DNA of 64,000 nt from Eremomyces bilateralis CBS 781.70 (GCF_010015585.1 NW_022985072.1:62001-126000); one strand, 5' to 3'; shown: positions 53,496-64,000, numbered from the stretch's first letter. Program-made: numbers and translations. Notes: generated by a model from the letters alone, not told the origin.

Positions 53496-56000
53496 TTAAC
53501 GACTCCTCCTAAAGAAGGACCTCCTCTTGTTCGCAGATTTCAACTTCGACCAAAAGCTTTCAACCACCACCATTGCATTCTTGGCCTCTGGAATTTCTTC
53601 CCCACGATGATCGGGGCATCTCCGTATTACGCTTCGCCCCTGTGATTCGCAGAAGAACTCGGACGTATAGAACTCGTGGTACGGCCCGGGAGCGACACAG
53701 ATCCGCTTGACGGCAAACATGCGTACCTGTAGCCAGCACAATTCGCACCAGCGGTACCCGGGGAACTTTTCCGACTTCTTGGAGCTGGATTTCCGCACAA
53801 TCTTGCCGCAAAGCTTGTTGGAGCAGCACACCGTATTGTGCATGTTCGGCCACTCCTCCCGGAATTTGTACTCGCCCGACGAGATCATTGCGCCGTTGCT
53901 CTTGAGATCCAACTTGCGGCAGATGTCATTGCAGGCGTGCGTGGCGAAGAAGAACTTGAACCCTTCCTGGCCAAGGTTAGTGTCCGCTAGCTGGAACCGT
54001 CCGGGATCGAGCGAATGGATGGCCGGGTCAGTAAGTAAGTGTCCAACACCCTGCATGTCGCTGACTAAAAAGCGGCCTTGCGAGCGCTCGAAAGTGAAGT
54101 GCGAGAACGCTTGCGCGGCTTGGTTGAACCGATCATCGGACTGTTCCTCGTTGACATAGCCGCAGTTGTTGTTATACTTGACGTACGTGCCTTCGAGGAA
54201 AGGTTCGAGGGACATGCACTCAGAGCCTGACGTTATCCCCGCTTTGCCCTTCAAGCACGTCGTTACGATGAAGTCAATTGCGTGTTCCTCCCCCGAGAAG
54301 GCGTTGAACTCGAGTGCAAAGGCTTTGCATAGCGCTTGGCACCGCATGTCTTCGGCCAAATGTGCGAGCCGCTTTCCGTCTCGCTTGAATGACTTGACCA
54401 CGAAACGGTTGGTAGAAGCCGCCGTGCGGGCATAAAACGCCTCGCGCAGCGCGCCTTCGGCAAATGGCCGCGACCGCTTGTAGATGGAAAGTTCGGTGAT
54501 ACCCATCATGATGTTGTCGTCATGCGCCATCATTTCGTTGAGGGTACTGGCGTTGTGCACGATAACATCAGGAGAGAAACCTTCTACCGACAGCGCCTCG
54601 TTGAGCCATCCGGGCGTGTCCCACTGGGGTAGGGTGATCTCCAGCCGCTTCTCGTCGCCCTCGTCATCCTCATCCTCGTTGATAGCACGAAGCTTCGCAT
54701 CCTGCTTCTTGTCACCCACTAGCTTGGTCGCTCGGCTCCCCGACACACGAACAGCTGTGCGAGAAGCCGAAGTGGTGACCATTTTGACAACCAGGTGCTG
54801 TAATGCACTAAAAGTAGTTCCGAGCTCATTCTCCTCAAATACCAGCCCGGCTTTGGCGCTGCGCTTAGAACTTGTCCCGCTCCGAGTGCTTGTGTCCGTG
54901 CGCGTGCCCGTGGCCGGATATAAGTAGTATATGTGATCCTTGTGTAGCCTGCAGTCCGCAGAAGCAGCATCGTACTCCTTGCAGAATTCGGTGGCCATAC
55001 GGTCCGTGCTACTGTTGATACGGAGCAGAGTATAGTTGAGTTTGAGGGCGATCATCCGCCTGAGTAGCGGTTTGTGGGTGAGACCGTGTGGCTCAGTTCC
55101 GGGTACGGGGAATTTGTCGCCTGCGTCCGGGACTAATTGTAAATCGCTGCCATGTGGTGGAGCGTCTGCGATATGGATGACGCACCGAGTCTGGTGCGAC
55201 CACGATGCGTTGATGGCTTGTTGAAGACCTCCCAGGACGTCCTCGGGTGCATCGCCCCCGCCGGTAGCTTGTAGCGTGTTAAGAAACCTATGTACTTCAT
55301 CCACGGACGGCGTAAAGTCTAGAAACTGGATATTAGGTTTATCACCGTGGTCCTTATAGCCCACCACCGCGACCCGTACTTCCGCTTCGCCGAGAAACGA
55401 TTCTCCGATGTCTTTCACGATGCTCCTGACTTGGTCCTTTGCGGCGTTAATGTAGTCCCACATGGAGCCAGTGGTGTCAAGGAGGAACAGCAAGTCGGTG
55501 GAGCAGACCGATTTGAATAGTCCTGTCGTCGGACGACGTGGTGCCTTGGCACCTGCCGCCTGCATGTCTTGTTTGAGTTGGAGAATTCGGAGCCGGGCTT
55601 CTGTTGCAGAGAGCTCGCCTTCGTTGCCCTCGCGCTTGAGCCGCTCGACGATGGCTCGTTCCGCCTCGGCGAGGCGTTGAATCTCGGCCGTTCTTGCCCG
55701 TTCTTCCGCAACGGTACGAAGCAGCGAGTCACGTTCCGCCTGGAGCAGCTCCATAGTACTCGAGGTAGCGGATAAGGTCGAGCACGACCACTCACTCGCC
55801 GCATACTTGGAACCTACGGACATGTCGCATTCGGTGGTCGACGAGCCAGGCCCAATGATGACGGGAAATGATGAGGTGGACAATGTTGGGGTTGCGGGAT
55901 CTTCCTCGGTGCGAGAATCCGATGCATTAGAGGAAGTAAGCATGGTGGTATCCGTCGACGTGGTCGACGAGGAATTGTGGGAGGGCGAAGTGTCCTGCAT
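53496..56000 (-). CDS. VWA and alpha-kinase domain protein with Cys-rich C-terminus
   Basis: This is a VwkA-like atypical kinase of 834 aa in a single exon. Residues 1-80 are Ser/Thr-rich and disordered. A coiled coil follows (about 83-146). The VWA domain starts at LLFLLDTTGSMWDYI, holding a DxxGS-type MIDAS metal site, and includes VVGYKDHGD and TGGGDAPEDVLGGL. The alpha-kinase domain (about 495-705) shows ALREAFYAR, RFVVKSFKRD with the nucleotide Lys, SLEPFLEGTYVKYNNN, and FQLADTNLGQEGFKFFFATH then HACNDIC, giving the zinc-binding H-x-C-x3-C. A further 115 residues carry paired cysteines (VCCSNKLC, WCELC) and a basic end. The start is ATG 56000. The frame is open upstream to about 56090 but without ATG. 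It lies 462 bp upstream of the NLR on the same strand. Confidence 0.9.
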   Translation of the reverse strand: MQDTSPSHNSSSTTSTDTTMLTSSNASDSRTEEDPATPTLSTSSFPVIIGPGSSTTECDMSVGSKYAASEWSCSTLSATSSTMELLQAERDSLLRTVAEERARTAEIQRLAEAERAIVERLKREGNEGELSATEARLRILQLKQDMQAAGAKAPRRPTTGLFKSVCSTDLLFLLDTTGSMWDYINAAKDQVRSIVKDIGESFLGEAEVRVAVVGYKDHGDKPNIQFLDFTPSVDEVHRFLNTLQATGGGDAPEDVLGGLQQAINASWSHQTRCVIHIADAPPHGSDLQLVPDAGDKFPVPGTEPHGLTHKPLLRRMIALKLNYTLLRINSSTDRMATEFCKEYDAASADCRLHKDHIYYLYPATGTRTDTSTRSGTSSKRSAKAGLVFEENELGTTFSALQHLVVKMVTTSASRTAVRVSGSRATKLVGDKKQDAKLRAINEDEDDEGDEKRLEITLPQWDTPGWLNEALSVEGFSPDVIVHNASTLNEMMAHDDNIMMGITELSIYKRSRPFAEGALREAFYARTAASTNRFVVKSFKRDGKRLAHLAEDMRCQALCKAFALEFNAFSGEEHAIDFIVTTCLKGKAGITSGSECMSLEPFLEGTYVKYNNNCGYVNEEQSDDRFNQAAQAFSHFTFERSQGRFLVSDMQGVGHLLTDPAIHSLDPGRFQLADTNLGQEGFKFFFATHACNDICRKLDLKSNGAMISSGEYKFREEWPNMHNTVCCSNKLCGKIVRKSSSKKSEKFPGYRWCELCWLQVRMFAVKRICVAPGPYHEFYTSEFFCESQGRSVIRRCPDHRGEEIPEAKNAMVVVESFWSKLKSANKRRSFFRRSR

Positions 56001-57319
56001 TGCGTCTTCCACCGATTGAAGGAAATTAGATGAGGTGTTCGACTGGGTTGTAGAGGACGGTTGATCGAAAGGAGAGTGAGCATTTGGGGTACTGAAGATG
56101 CACAGACGGTTTTAGAGCGTGTCTGTTTGAGGAAGGCTGCAAGTTCGTGGACAACTGCTCCTATATATGAACCGCAGCGAAAGCCTTATCAGAAATGCCA
56201 AAACCAGTCACCGAATTGTCTGCCAAATGTCGACACGAGCCGTTGCATGGCTACTGCCCGACATCTCGTGAGAGCCAGTTACTTCGCCCCGCTATCTAGG
56301 TTAGTGCGCCTCTTCAAGGCAGAAGTACCCGTCTGTTCTGCCTATAAGGCTGCCTGCTTGAGGTGTGGTGCTATGGTGGGCGGGGTTGCTTGTCTCCAAG
56401 AGCACAGCCACTCCATCTCTTATATTACGCCGGTCTGTAGGGAGTACCCTAGCTTCAACCACAGCCTTGAGGTAGTGCAGCATCGCCTCGCGAGCACTCC
56501 TCGCATGAAGCAATCAAGCAGTGTTAACTTCTTCCGGGTCCTTGCATCTTACTTGCCAAGCGATGTGTTGTCAAGTATTGACACGAGCAATGCCATCGAT
56601 GAAACGAGACAACTGCCGGAGCTTGCCCATACTATACTGAATGGAACGACATGTCCTCGGCCAAAACGCCTCAGCGAAGAACGAACCTTCGTGTTCTTCT
56701 ACGACGCCAATTCGATTCTCCTGCCGGTAAATAATTCTTAGTAGGCAGCTCGAGCGGTTGACACTTGACTGATCTTTGGCCGCGATTGATTTGTTGCATT
56801 CTGACATTGTAGCGGCATGAAGCGAATGAGAAGACGATAGTATGGATGACAAGCAGCTTGCTTCCGCTAGTGTTTATCTCGGTATGCATGCCAAGATGCC
56901 GAAGCTATCAAGGCTGTGTTGTCAAGACGGATTGTCGGACTGCGGCGGAAGGTTTGTCGGCTGTAATTAGCCTTCCGGTGAGCTAGCTTCAAAGGTTGAA
57001 GCTTCGTATCATCGAGGGAGGTCGACAGTAAGGCTGACGTTCAACATGACTCATATGATTCAACGTCCGACCGACCTATGACTCAGCATATTTATATCGG
57101 AATTCGGAACTCAATGCAGAGTGCGGCATTTGTTCTCTTGTCAAGGAAGTATGAAGAATCTGCCATAGATGATCATAATAATGAGATCTCGCTTAGTTGT
57201 TCTACCTTATAGTCATTTAATTAAATCGCTACTGAAAATCCTCAACCTATCCAACTTCTCCCAACACCCGCAGAAATATTTATAAACGCTTATCCAGTAA
57301 TGACCAACGTAGCCGCTCT
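56001..57319. other. Intergenic region with kinase promoter
   Basis: This 1.3-kb region contains the alpha-kinase promoter at its left. A long plus-strand frame without ATG start (56061-56741) is open but carries no known motif. The remainder shows no gene. Confidence 0.45.
56161..56170 (-). promoter_or_regulatory. TATA box of the VWA/alpha-kinase gene
   Basis: TCATATATAG on the minus strand lies about 165 bp upstream of the chosen ATG. Transcription from here would include an out-of-frame ATG at 56083, that is, an upstream ORF overlapping the main start. Confidence 0.45.
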
Positions 57320-58233
57320 TTATTCAGCGGTATCAAGAGCTCGCAGTTCGCCGGTGGGTATATCGTAGACAAAACCATGAACCGTCAGACCCCTCCCTTT
57401 CATCGCCTGCTGCACCGTGGCGTTTGCCTTCACATTTTTCACACTTCGCTGAACATTCAACTCCACCACCCTGAGCCCCCTCAAATAATCCGTCTTCAAC
57501 TTATCCAACTCCCCTTGATGACTCTTACGTAGCTCCCTCAGTGGCTCTATCCACTTATTCAAGTTCGGTCCCAAATTCGCATCCCCCAAAGCCGCCGCAG
57601 CGCCGCCGCAGTTCGTATGCCCGCAGACCACGATCTTCTGGACCTTCACGTTGCCGACGGCGAAATCGAGGACGCTGTTCGCGCCCACTTCATCAGTGTT
57701 GACGACGTTCGCGATGTTACGGTGCACGAAGATCTCGCCGGGCTTGCTGTCGGAGATGGTGGTCTCGGGAACGCGGCTGTCGGCGCATCCGATCCAGAGG
57801 ACCCCAGGCCTCTGTTTGTCGGCGTAACCCTTGAAGAACTCGGGGTCGGCCTCGAGGGTGCGGCGAGCGTGAGCTTTATTTCCTTGGAGAATGCGCTCGA
57901 TCTGGTCTACGGGAGGTACTATGTAGAATCGTTAGCAAATCACATGGAAGGAAGATTTCACCCAGCGAAATGACAATGAAAAGAGATGGCGATGTGACTG
58001 CAAGATGAAGTATCATAGAGGCCGATTACCATTACTAGAAGGACCCCGTGACGTGATGGAATTCGAAAACGTTCCTGTAAGTGCGATCTTTGCGAAATGG
58101 ACCCTGGCACCAACCCCCCTGAACCACCAACAGCCCACACCTACCCGCCCATCCAACATGATGATTCATAAAAGAATCATGGAGAAAATTTCGAAAGCAT
58201 GGATCGCACTAAGTACGTACCGTGCTGTTTCAT
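57320..58233 (-). CDS. Beta-class carbonic anhydrase
   Basis: This is a zinc enzyme interconverting CO2 and bicarbonate, supporting carboxylation reactions and CO2 sensing in fungi. The main exon (57918-57320) carries all signature residues: VLWIGCADSRVPE (zinc Cys and the Asp-Arg dyad), EIFVHRNIANVV, and VVCGHTNCGG (zinc His and Cys). The end YDIPTGELRAL is typical. The likely first exon is the 13-nt MKQH segment (58233-58221) spliced over a 302-bp intron with GTACGT donor, giving 203 aa. This intron is the longest in the window, so an unseen extra exon or a mitochondrial alternative start inside it is possible. Confidence 0.85.
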
Positions 58234-59315
58234 GACGGGCAACTGAACAGCGGAATAGAATTGGATGCTGTGTCCTGCCTGACTCTACTTGACTTCAGCC
58301 AAGATGGTATTGTGGGGACCCCTATCGGCGCTTGAGCCCGCAATAAGATTCGCGTCAGGGTGCAAGCTTCAAGCTCCACAGAACCCTGAAAATAACTACA
58401 GATGTTGGGATCAAACAAAAACGACACTCGGGATCGATCAGATCTGCAATCAAGATGCCCTATAAAGATCAACAATAACAGGGAATTGCTAGACAGTTAT
58501 ATCTTGAGGGATGTGTGAGTCCCGACCTGGGCGACCCCCTGACCGTGAACGCTCTGGAGATTGGAGATCGGGGTGACGTGCGGCTCTCCGCCGCTAAAGA
58601 AAAAGTATCGGGGACGCGGGAGCTAGGTTGGCTGCTCGATAGAGTATCACATCGGGTGGGTTAGCCCGTCGAGTCGTATCACATCGGGTGGGTTAGCCTG
58701 TCGACGACTCGACGGGCTGGGCCGCCGGATCTATTCATTTATCTTTCCTTCCCTGGTCCTTCCATTTTGCATCTCCGACTGTCCGAATCCGATAGTCCGG
58801 CCGCGGCTTTTCGAGGAGAAGTTGAAAAGGCTGTCTTTGCTTTTTTGACTGCATGCTACGGACTCATAAATACGGAGGATCTGAGTGCCTGGGGGTCAGT
58901 GGGGGAGAACTACCAGAATTTGATCAGTCTCGTTTCGAAGACAATCAATTAGAGAATAGAAATTCGGCATACGGTACTATTGAATCCTAGTATCTACTAT
59001 TATGAGTACCGTATCTGCGAAGGTACCAACCCAGTACCTTGGTAGTCATCTTGGGTGATGGAATAGATCCAACTCCAAGCGGACGAATGGAAACATGAGT
59101 GGTCTGCTCAACGGGTGATGACATGAGACCTCCAGTAAACTCGTGGGGCTAGTAGTGTGCCTTGGATGTACATTGCTTTTGTATATCATGTAAATGCCGC
59201 ATGCATACATTTCCTCAGTTCTCCGAGTCCAATGAGAGTGCAACGACCATGTCGCCAGCATGATCCGTTTGCATAATGACATCGTGTAGCTGCATCTGCC
59301 TGCCTATCTGGGATT
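58234..59315. other. Intergenic region with tandem and inverted repeats
   Basis: This 1.08-kb region has no supported gene. At 58644-58720 it carries a direct repeat and a stem-loop, described separately. The frame 58767-58952 lacks an ATG and recognisable content. Confidence 0.5.
58644..58720. repeat. Two 29-bp direct repeats (period 32) followed by an inverted copy of their end
   Basis: GTATCACATCGGGTGGGTTA begins each copy, at 58644 and 58676. The copies differ at one base. The segment AGCCCGTCGAGTCG after copy one is matched in reverse complement at about 58705-58718, so a hairpin with a stem of about 14 bp can form. Confidence 0.75.
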
Positions 59316-61170
59316 TCAGTACTTGAAGCCACCGACTCTTCTCAAGAACAGTCCAGCCGGATCATTTCGTCGCTGCAACCATCTGAATGAGTTGTAGTCC
59401 TTGTACGACTTCAATACATCCTGATTGAAGTTTGCGTCGTTCAAGAAGAAGGGGTTATATCTCTCCGCTCCCCTGTTCACGGGCTGCCTCAATGCGGTAG
59501 CCAACGACCTCTCCGCATATTTCGTCACCTGCGTGGCCAGCCCATAAATGGTCTGGTCATCCGTTCCATTCTGTGGACTTCCCCAGATGCTACTCAGCTC
59601 AATAATGTAGCGTGGACCATCAGACCCGGTAAGGCCCATGGCATTTCCACCGGCAGCTTGAGAGTGTTTTCCAAAGAGGCTCGGGAGAGGCTGGATCGCG
59701 ATGGTTTGGACGGCCTCTGCGTGCTGGGAGAAGTACGGGAGCGAGATGTTCTGCCAGTTATTGACCAGATTTTGCATAAAATCAATGCCCCCATCACCAG
59801 GAAGAAGAGGGAGGGTTATGCTCTGTGATGTTCTATCAGTATGGCAGGGTTTCAAACACACGAGAAACACCTACACGCCACGAGGACCGATGCTTGAACC
59901 CGGCAGCGCCCTCCGAATTGAAATCAAGCTACATATATCAGTTGCGGCTCATCTGTTCTCAGACTCGGCTTACTTACCAACTCGGCATACGATCGGACCG
60001 CCGTCTGGTCTTGCACGGATGGAATCTCGAGCAAGCCGTTGAACGCAGCTGATGGAGGAGTCGTCCCGTCATAGAAAAAGAAGACCTGAACAATAGTCAC
60101 GCCTCCCATAACCATGTTATGGTTGACGATGATGGCCGCCTTCGGGTCGGACGGATTGGAGATGAAATCATGCGTCGCCTTCAGCACCTCACGCTGAACA
60201 TCTGGGAGGTAGATTCGCGAGCCGCCCCAAACCTATCCAAGGTAAGTATCTGTACCATCTCCGTATGAAGTACGAACTTACTTGACCGATCGGGTAAGCC
60301 TTAAGGGTGAACTTTGTTACGATGCCTCCACGCCGTTAGCACGGGTCATCAATCAGCCGCTGGGAATTTGTCATACCGAATTGGTTGGTGCTACCCTTCA
60401 TCGCGCGGAACACTTCTGGGTCGCTCGTAGCATTGATATTCTGAATAGAGCCATCGGCCCTGACAGTTTCAAAGTTCACCGCGGTCTACATAGTACGTAC
60501 GTCAGCGTTAATGCTCATAGTCAATCGGGACCCTTACTTACGTCTGCTGTTAGCCCGTGTTGTGCGCTAAGGAACGACATCCCGCCGCCGGTGATAAACC
60601 CTCCAATGCCCACAATCCCTAGTTACCGTTCAGTAGTGGCCTATACAGTGCACAGTTATACGTACCCAGCCGCCCCGAAAGGACCGCATATCCCTCAGCA
60701 TCTAGCGCCTTGATCACACCGCTCCAATTTCCTCCGGGCTTGATATGCGCGACTCCGTTCTCCTTATCCAACTCCGTTCCCGTCAATTGCTCTAGTGCGA
60801 TCAACACTCCATCCTTAATCGACGAATGCCCTGGGTTGGCGTCATGCCCTCCGCTCTTGACCGCGAACTTGACGGTTGGGTGCTGATTTAGCACCTTCAC
60901 CGCTGCGGCGACCTCCTCGGCTGCCGTCGGCAATACTATGCATGGCGGCGCCCATTCCGAAAGTCCCGCGTGCCAGTAGTCGTCCTGGACTTCGTGGTAT
61001 GATGTCGAATTGTCTTTGGCGAACACGACCTTACCGGGAATAGCGCGTTCAAGAGCCGCGCAGGCGGCGGTGACGCCGCGGCCGGTGGACGGGTTGGGGA
61101 AAGAGGTGAGTTGAGCGGAGCATTCGGTGGCGGCAAGGCCGATGAGGAGGGTCGAAATGGACGGACGCAT
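59316..61170 (-). CDS. Secreted FAD-dependent oxidase, BBE/6-hydroxynicotine-oxidase type
   Basis: This is a secreted flavoprotein oxidase of the berberine-bridge family. Seven exons (61170-60666, 60618-60542, 60485-60377, 60325-60282, 60232-59978, 59928-59875, 59822-59316) give 516 aa with all introns GT-AG and 47-56 bp. A signal peptide (MRPSISTLLIGLAATECSAQ) is followed by the PCMH FAD domain: PPCIVLPTAAEEVAAAV, FAVKSGGHDANPG with the His that links FAD, and IGGFITGGGMSFLSAQHGL. The substrate domain ends in the BBE-like RYNPFFLNDANF and YNSFRWLQRRNDPAGLF. Substrates of such fungal enzymes include sugars, lignin-derived alcohols and secondary metabolites; none can be fixed here. Confidence 0.9.
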
Positions 61171-63899
61171 TGTGACGAATGCAACGAGTGAATTGAAAAG
61201 AATGACAATTGTTGTTCAGACGATGAACTGACCGGGGAGAATGTCAGCTATGTATTGATCATTACGAGTGCAATAACTAGTAGACTCCTTATCAACGGGG
61301 ACTGCCTATGTGGAACGATATAAATCTCAACTGAGGGCCAAAGGATGCCTTCATAGGTATATATACAAATTGAATAGGATGGACTGTGCTTGACGCGTTC
61401 GCCGGCTGGCTGACCTGAGATATGAACAGCATGGGACAAGGTTTATTCTGCTTGCCTCTACTATCATCCCTGTGCCGAGGACTCACAATGGGAAATGGGA
61501 ATACCGAATATTAGTCTCCCAAGTTCTAGGAAGGCACGACCCGTTTTGGGGCCGAAGATGCATGGCATCAGTGATCAGCCATGAAAGCATGATCGGCTGC
61601 TAAGCGCTAGCAGTGGGAGGGTAGGTAACGGTTCGTCGGTTCCTACTGGCATTTCACAAAATGCCGATCGAAATGGGGACAAGATCGACACTCGTTCGGC
61701 AGTAATTTTAAATTTCCGGTTCAGGATCGGAGACTCCATGGCCACCAGCATTAAATGTGGGGTGATGATCGCATTTTTGGGATCAATCATCAAAGTTCGT
61801 TAATGGTATGATGCTGGCATGCTGCAGATAGGTCCAGGGTTGACAGGAAACCATCTTCAAGGTAGACCGTAAAGTTGTGCAGGTTGCGCATCAAAATATA
61901 CAATAATTTATATAATCCGTTCATAACAAGGGTATGAACACAGTTCGACGTTCGCAAACGGCATTCAACCAGGAATTCTGCTTGAATTTGTTTCATGTTG
62001 CTCGGAAGTGATCAAGCCTAGGCATCATGGCGCCAAGGTTCAATCTGGGGGAATCCTGGTGGAATCCCGGACAAGCTGTCGATTATCAATATGGCAAACT
62101 TGCCGAAGAGCTCGAGAACAATTCAACCAGTTCAAACAATTCATACTTCGTGAAACAAACCCAGTCGAGGCCATGGGCATGGGTTTCCTTGACGTTCCCT
62201 AAAATTAAGTGACGACTTGACTTCGGCTGTAATCGACTCCTCTGACACTAGAGGGGAAAGTCAACTTCGTAACAGAAACTTGCAAGAAATACGTAATAAG
62301 CGGGGAATGGCATTCATCTCAAGTGCCAGCAGGATGATCTGAGGTACTGACTTCTGAACAACCGAAAGCTTCATCAACGAGACTGAATAGGTATGTACGT
62401 GTGCAGAAATGGATGGCGATGAACTATAACCAAAGTTCGATTTCGTTAAGCGTCTGCCACCAAATCCTAAGGCGGGGTTAAGGAGAGAATGACAGTGGTT
62501 TGGTCGAGACAAATTCCAAAAGTACAATCGTCAATCATTAATCAACCTAGCCGCTAAATATAACGATCAGCCATCGCCCATCAGGTAAGTTTAAAGTGGG
62601 TTCACACTTACGATACTTAGTCCCTACTATGGATCTCTCCCGTTGATTATCATCCGACATCAGACAGAAAGAGGGGAAGGTCTGGCAGCTCGTGAAGAAT
62701 CAAGAAACCATGCTACGTACTGGTGTTGTTCGTGGTGCGACTTGCCGATTTCCACTGTCGTGTGTGGTAATTATCGTCAAACGCTTCGGCCGTATCTGGA
62801 GTCCTGGGCAGTGGACATGGTCCAGAAGAACGGTAGGTCATAGCATTGCCCTCTAAATGACATACGATGATAGACTGTAGTCTGTACGTCTTTAGCTCTT
62901 TGCTATGCCGCGGTCATTGCGACTGCGGACAGCGATTGGCTATTGCCAGCGATGCCATCCACCATTGCGGATGCAATTCCGGCTCCAACTTCGCCGTGGA
63001 TGAAAAGAAGTTAAGTCAAGCCATCGTGCAGGACACTAATATTAACTAGTAGAATGCAGTAGCTGCTGTGGCGTTTCTGGTTCAACTTTTCAACTCTCAA
63101 ATACATTGAGCCAACCAGCAAAGAATTCAGATACACCATAATGAAATAACTGACTTGAGTTCATGAGGACAACGGCAACCCCCGACAATTGTTCTCCTGC
63201 TCTAAACGCAATGAAATTAACTGAATACATATATGGATGGACAATGAACTCCAGGTGAATATGAGATGTGAAAAAGGAGTGACACGTGATAGCGTGCATT
63301 AGCGCGTTTTCTTCAACAAAGGGAATGGTCTGCCACCGCGTCCATAATGGCAATTGGCAATACGTCGCCTCAGGCCGAATTATTTGTCGCTTTTGATCCA
63401 TCTACGACATCTACAATTCTACGCTCATGCTATTAATGGTCAAGAGATATCATGTTTCAGTTCTTTTAAGTTCTTGCGATTTTATTTTTCTCAGCGTCAC
63501 TGGATAGCCTTATCTTCAATGCTGATGAAGCACTTGGCTTGTCCAACTTTGGCAATGGGGTGAAAACAGGAGAGGCGTAATTATTCGTTCAAACTCCCCT
63601 ACCATTCTGTTCAACATCCCCTACCATTCTCTAGCTATTCAATATTCCATAATAATACCTACCGCGCACTCAGCTGGAATGTCTTCTATCGGCTCCACCT
63701 TCCCGACTCCCAAAGTGAAAGGATTTCCTTCTGTTCCGTTCCTTCTTCCGTCAATCTTTCCCAACATATCTACTATTCTATTGCAGCTAATATTTTATAC
63801 AACGCGTCTTTCAACCCATATTCAGCCTAGACAGAACACCAAGAGCATATAATCCGACAGCTACAGTCCGAATCACAGCTTGGTTCTATCAAAACGAAC
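61171..63899. other. Gene-poor region, 2.7 kb
   Basis: No gene was supported. Short frames exist (for example 62027-62212 with an ATG, and a Cys-rich frame near 62867-63049), but none has recognisable content or a consistent exon partner. The right end, C/T-rich with a repeated CCCCTACCATTCT (63596 and 63625), is the promoter of the following gene. Confidence 0.45.
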
Positions 63900-64000
63900 A
63901 TGGCACTCAAATTCTCTGCATTTTGCAACCTTCTCCACGAACTGGAGAGGACGGTCACCAAAGATCCCCCTCTACTTCCTGCACGACGCGATGAAATCCT
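63900..64000 (+). CDS. Start of probable ATP-dependent DNA-ligase-family protein (3' end outside window)
   Basis: Only the first 33 codons are visible. The N-terminus MALKFSAFCNLLHELERTVT resembles the beginning of the N-terminal domain of fungal DNA ligase IV-like proteins (pattern of KFS-x-x-CxLL-x-x-LE). The rest lies beyond the window. Upstream DNA is C/T-rich, as for a fungal promoter. Assignment rests on this short match from memory and is moderate at best. Confidence 0.5.
   Translation, partial: MALKFSAFCNLLHELERTVTKDPPLLPARRDEI

Noticed and set aside
56061-56741. 226-codon open plus-strand frame between the alpha-kinase and carbonic anhydrase genes
   Set aside because: It lacks an ATG start, overlaps the kinase promoter and has no known motif; kept only as an intergenic remark.
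62027-62212. 61-codon ATG frame in the right gene-poor region
   Set aside because: Short, no motif and no promoter evidence.
62643-63049. Possible two-exon Cys-rich small protein
   Set aside because: Candidate splice sites exist, but no combination gives a signal peptide plus a recognisable Cys pattern, so support is too weak.

Overview
This window is nuclear DNA of a filamentous ascomycete, most likely a Eurotiales-like member of the Pezizomycotina. Genes are interrupted by short GT-AG introns (about 43 to 120 bp, one possible 302 bp), lie on both strands without operons, and include fungal families such as a HET-domain NLR, BBE-type FAD oxidases, nitronate monooxygenase and DUF1295 membrane proteins. 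All exon structures below were derived by eye, by matching splice sites to reading frame and family consensus; no database search was possible. No tRNA or rRNA gene, CRISPR array or retroelement was recognised.

Layout. 1-10.0 kb holds metabolic and membrane genes: the C-terminus of an MFS sugar transporter, an SDR, an Aro8-like aminotransferase, an LCCL-domain membrane protein and a nitronate monooxygenase. At 10.23-10.84 kb sits a 609-bp foldback DNA element with 221-223 bp terminal inverted repeats and a perfect 9-bp target duplication, which fits a non-autonomous Mutator-like element. Next to it is a DUF1295-type membrane gene that carries an in-frame TGA.

13.3-25.8 kb is a dense housekeeping block: APC/C subunit Cut9/Cdc16, splicing factors Yju2 and SF3a60, the eIF4AIII/Fal1 helicase, NADH pyrophosphatase, COG2 and a mitochondrial acyl-CoA dehydrogenase. 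Three RNA-processing genes (Yju2, SF3a60, Fal1) are direct neighbours. After a 3.8-kb gene-poor gap comes a 769-aa protein of unknown function with Cys/Trp helical repeats. 33-44.4 kb is a second housekeeping block: Rad17, Tma22/DENR, an APH-like kinase, a CBS-domain protein, an FMO, Rrp15 and SRP54.

44.4-64 kb is accessory in character: gene-sparse, with a FAD oxidoreductase lacking the usual flavin-linking His, a small secreted protein, a HET/NB-ARC/TPR NLR with six almost identical TPR units, a VWA/alpha-kinase protein directly upstream of it on the same strand, a beta-carbonic anhydrase, a secreted BBE-type oxidase, and at the right edge the start of a probable DNA-ligase-family gene. The NLR and VWA/alpha-kinase pair at 49.9-56.0 kb is the most likely place for an under-described system, probably self/non-self recognition or stress signalling. 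That role is inference from domain content and repeat structure.
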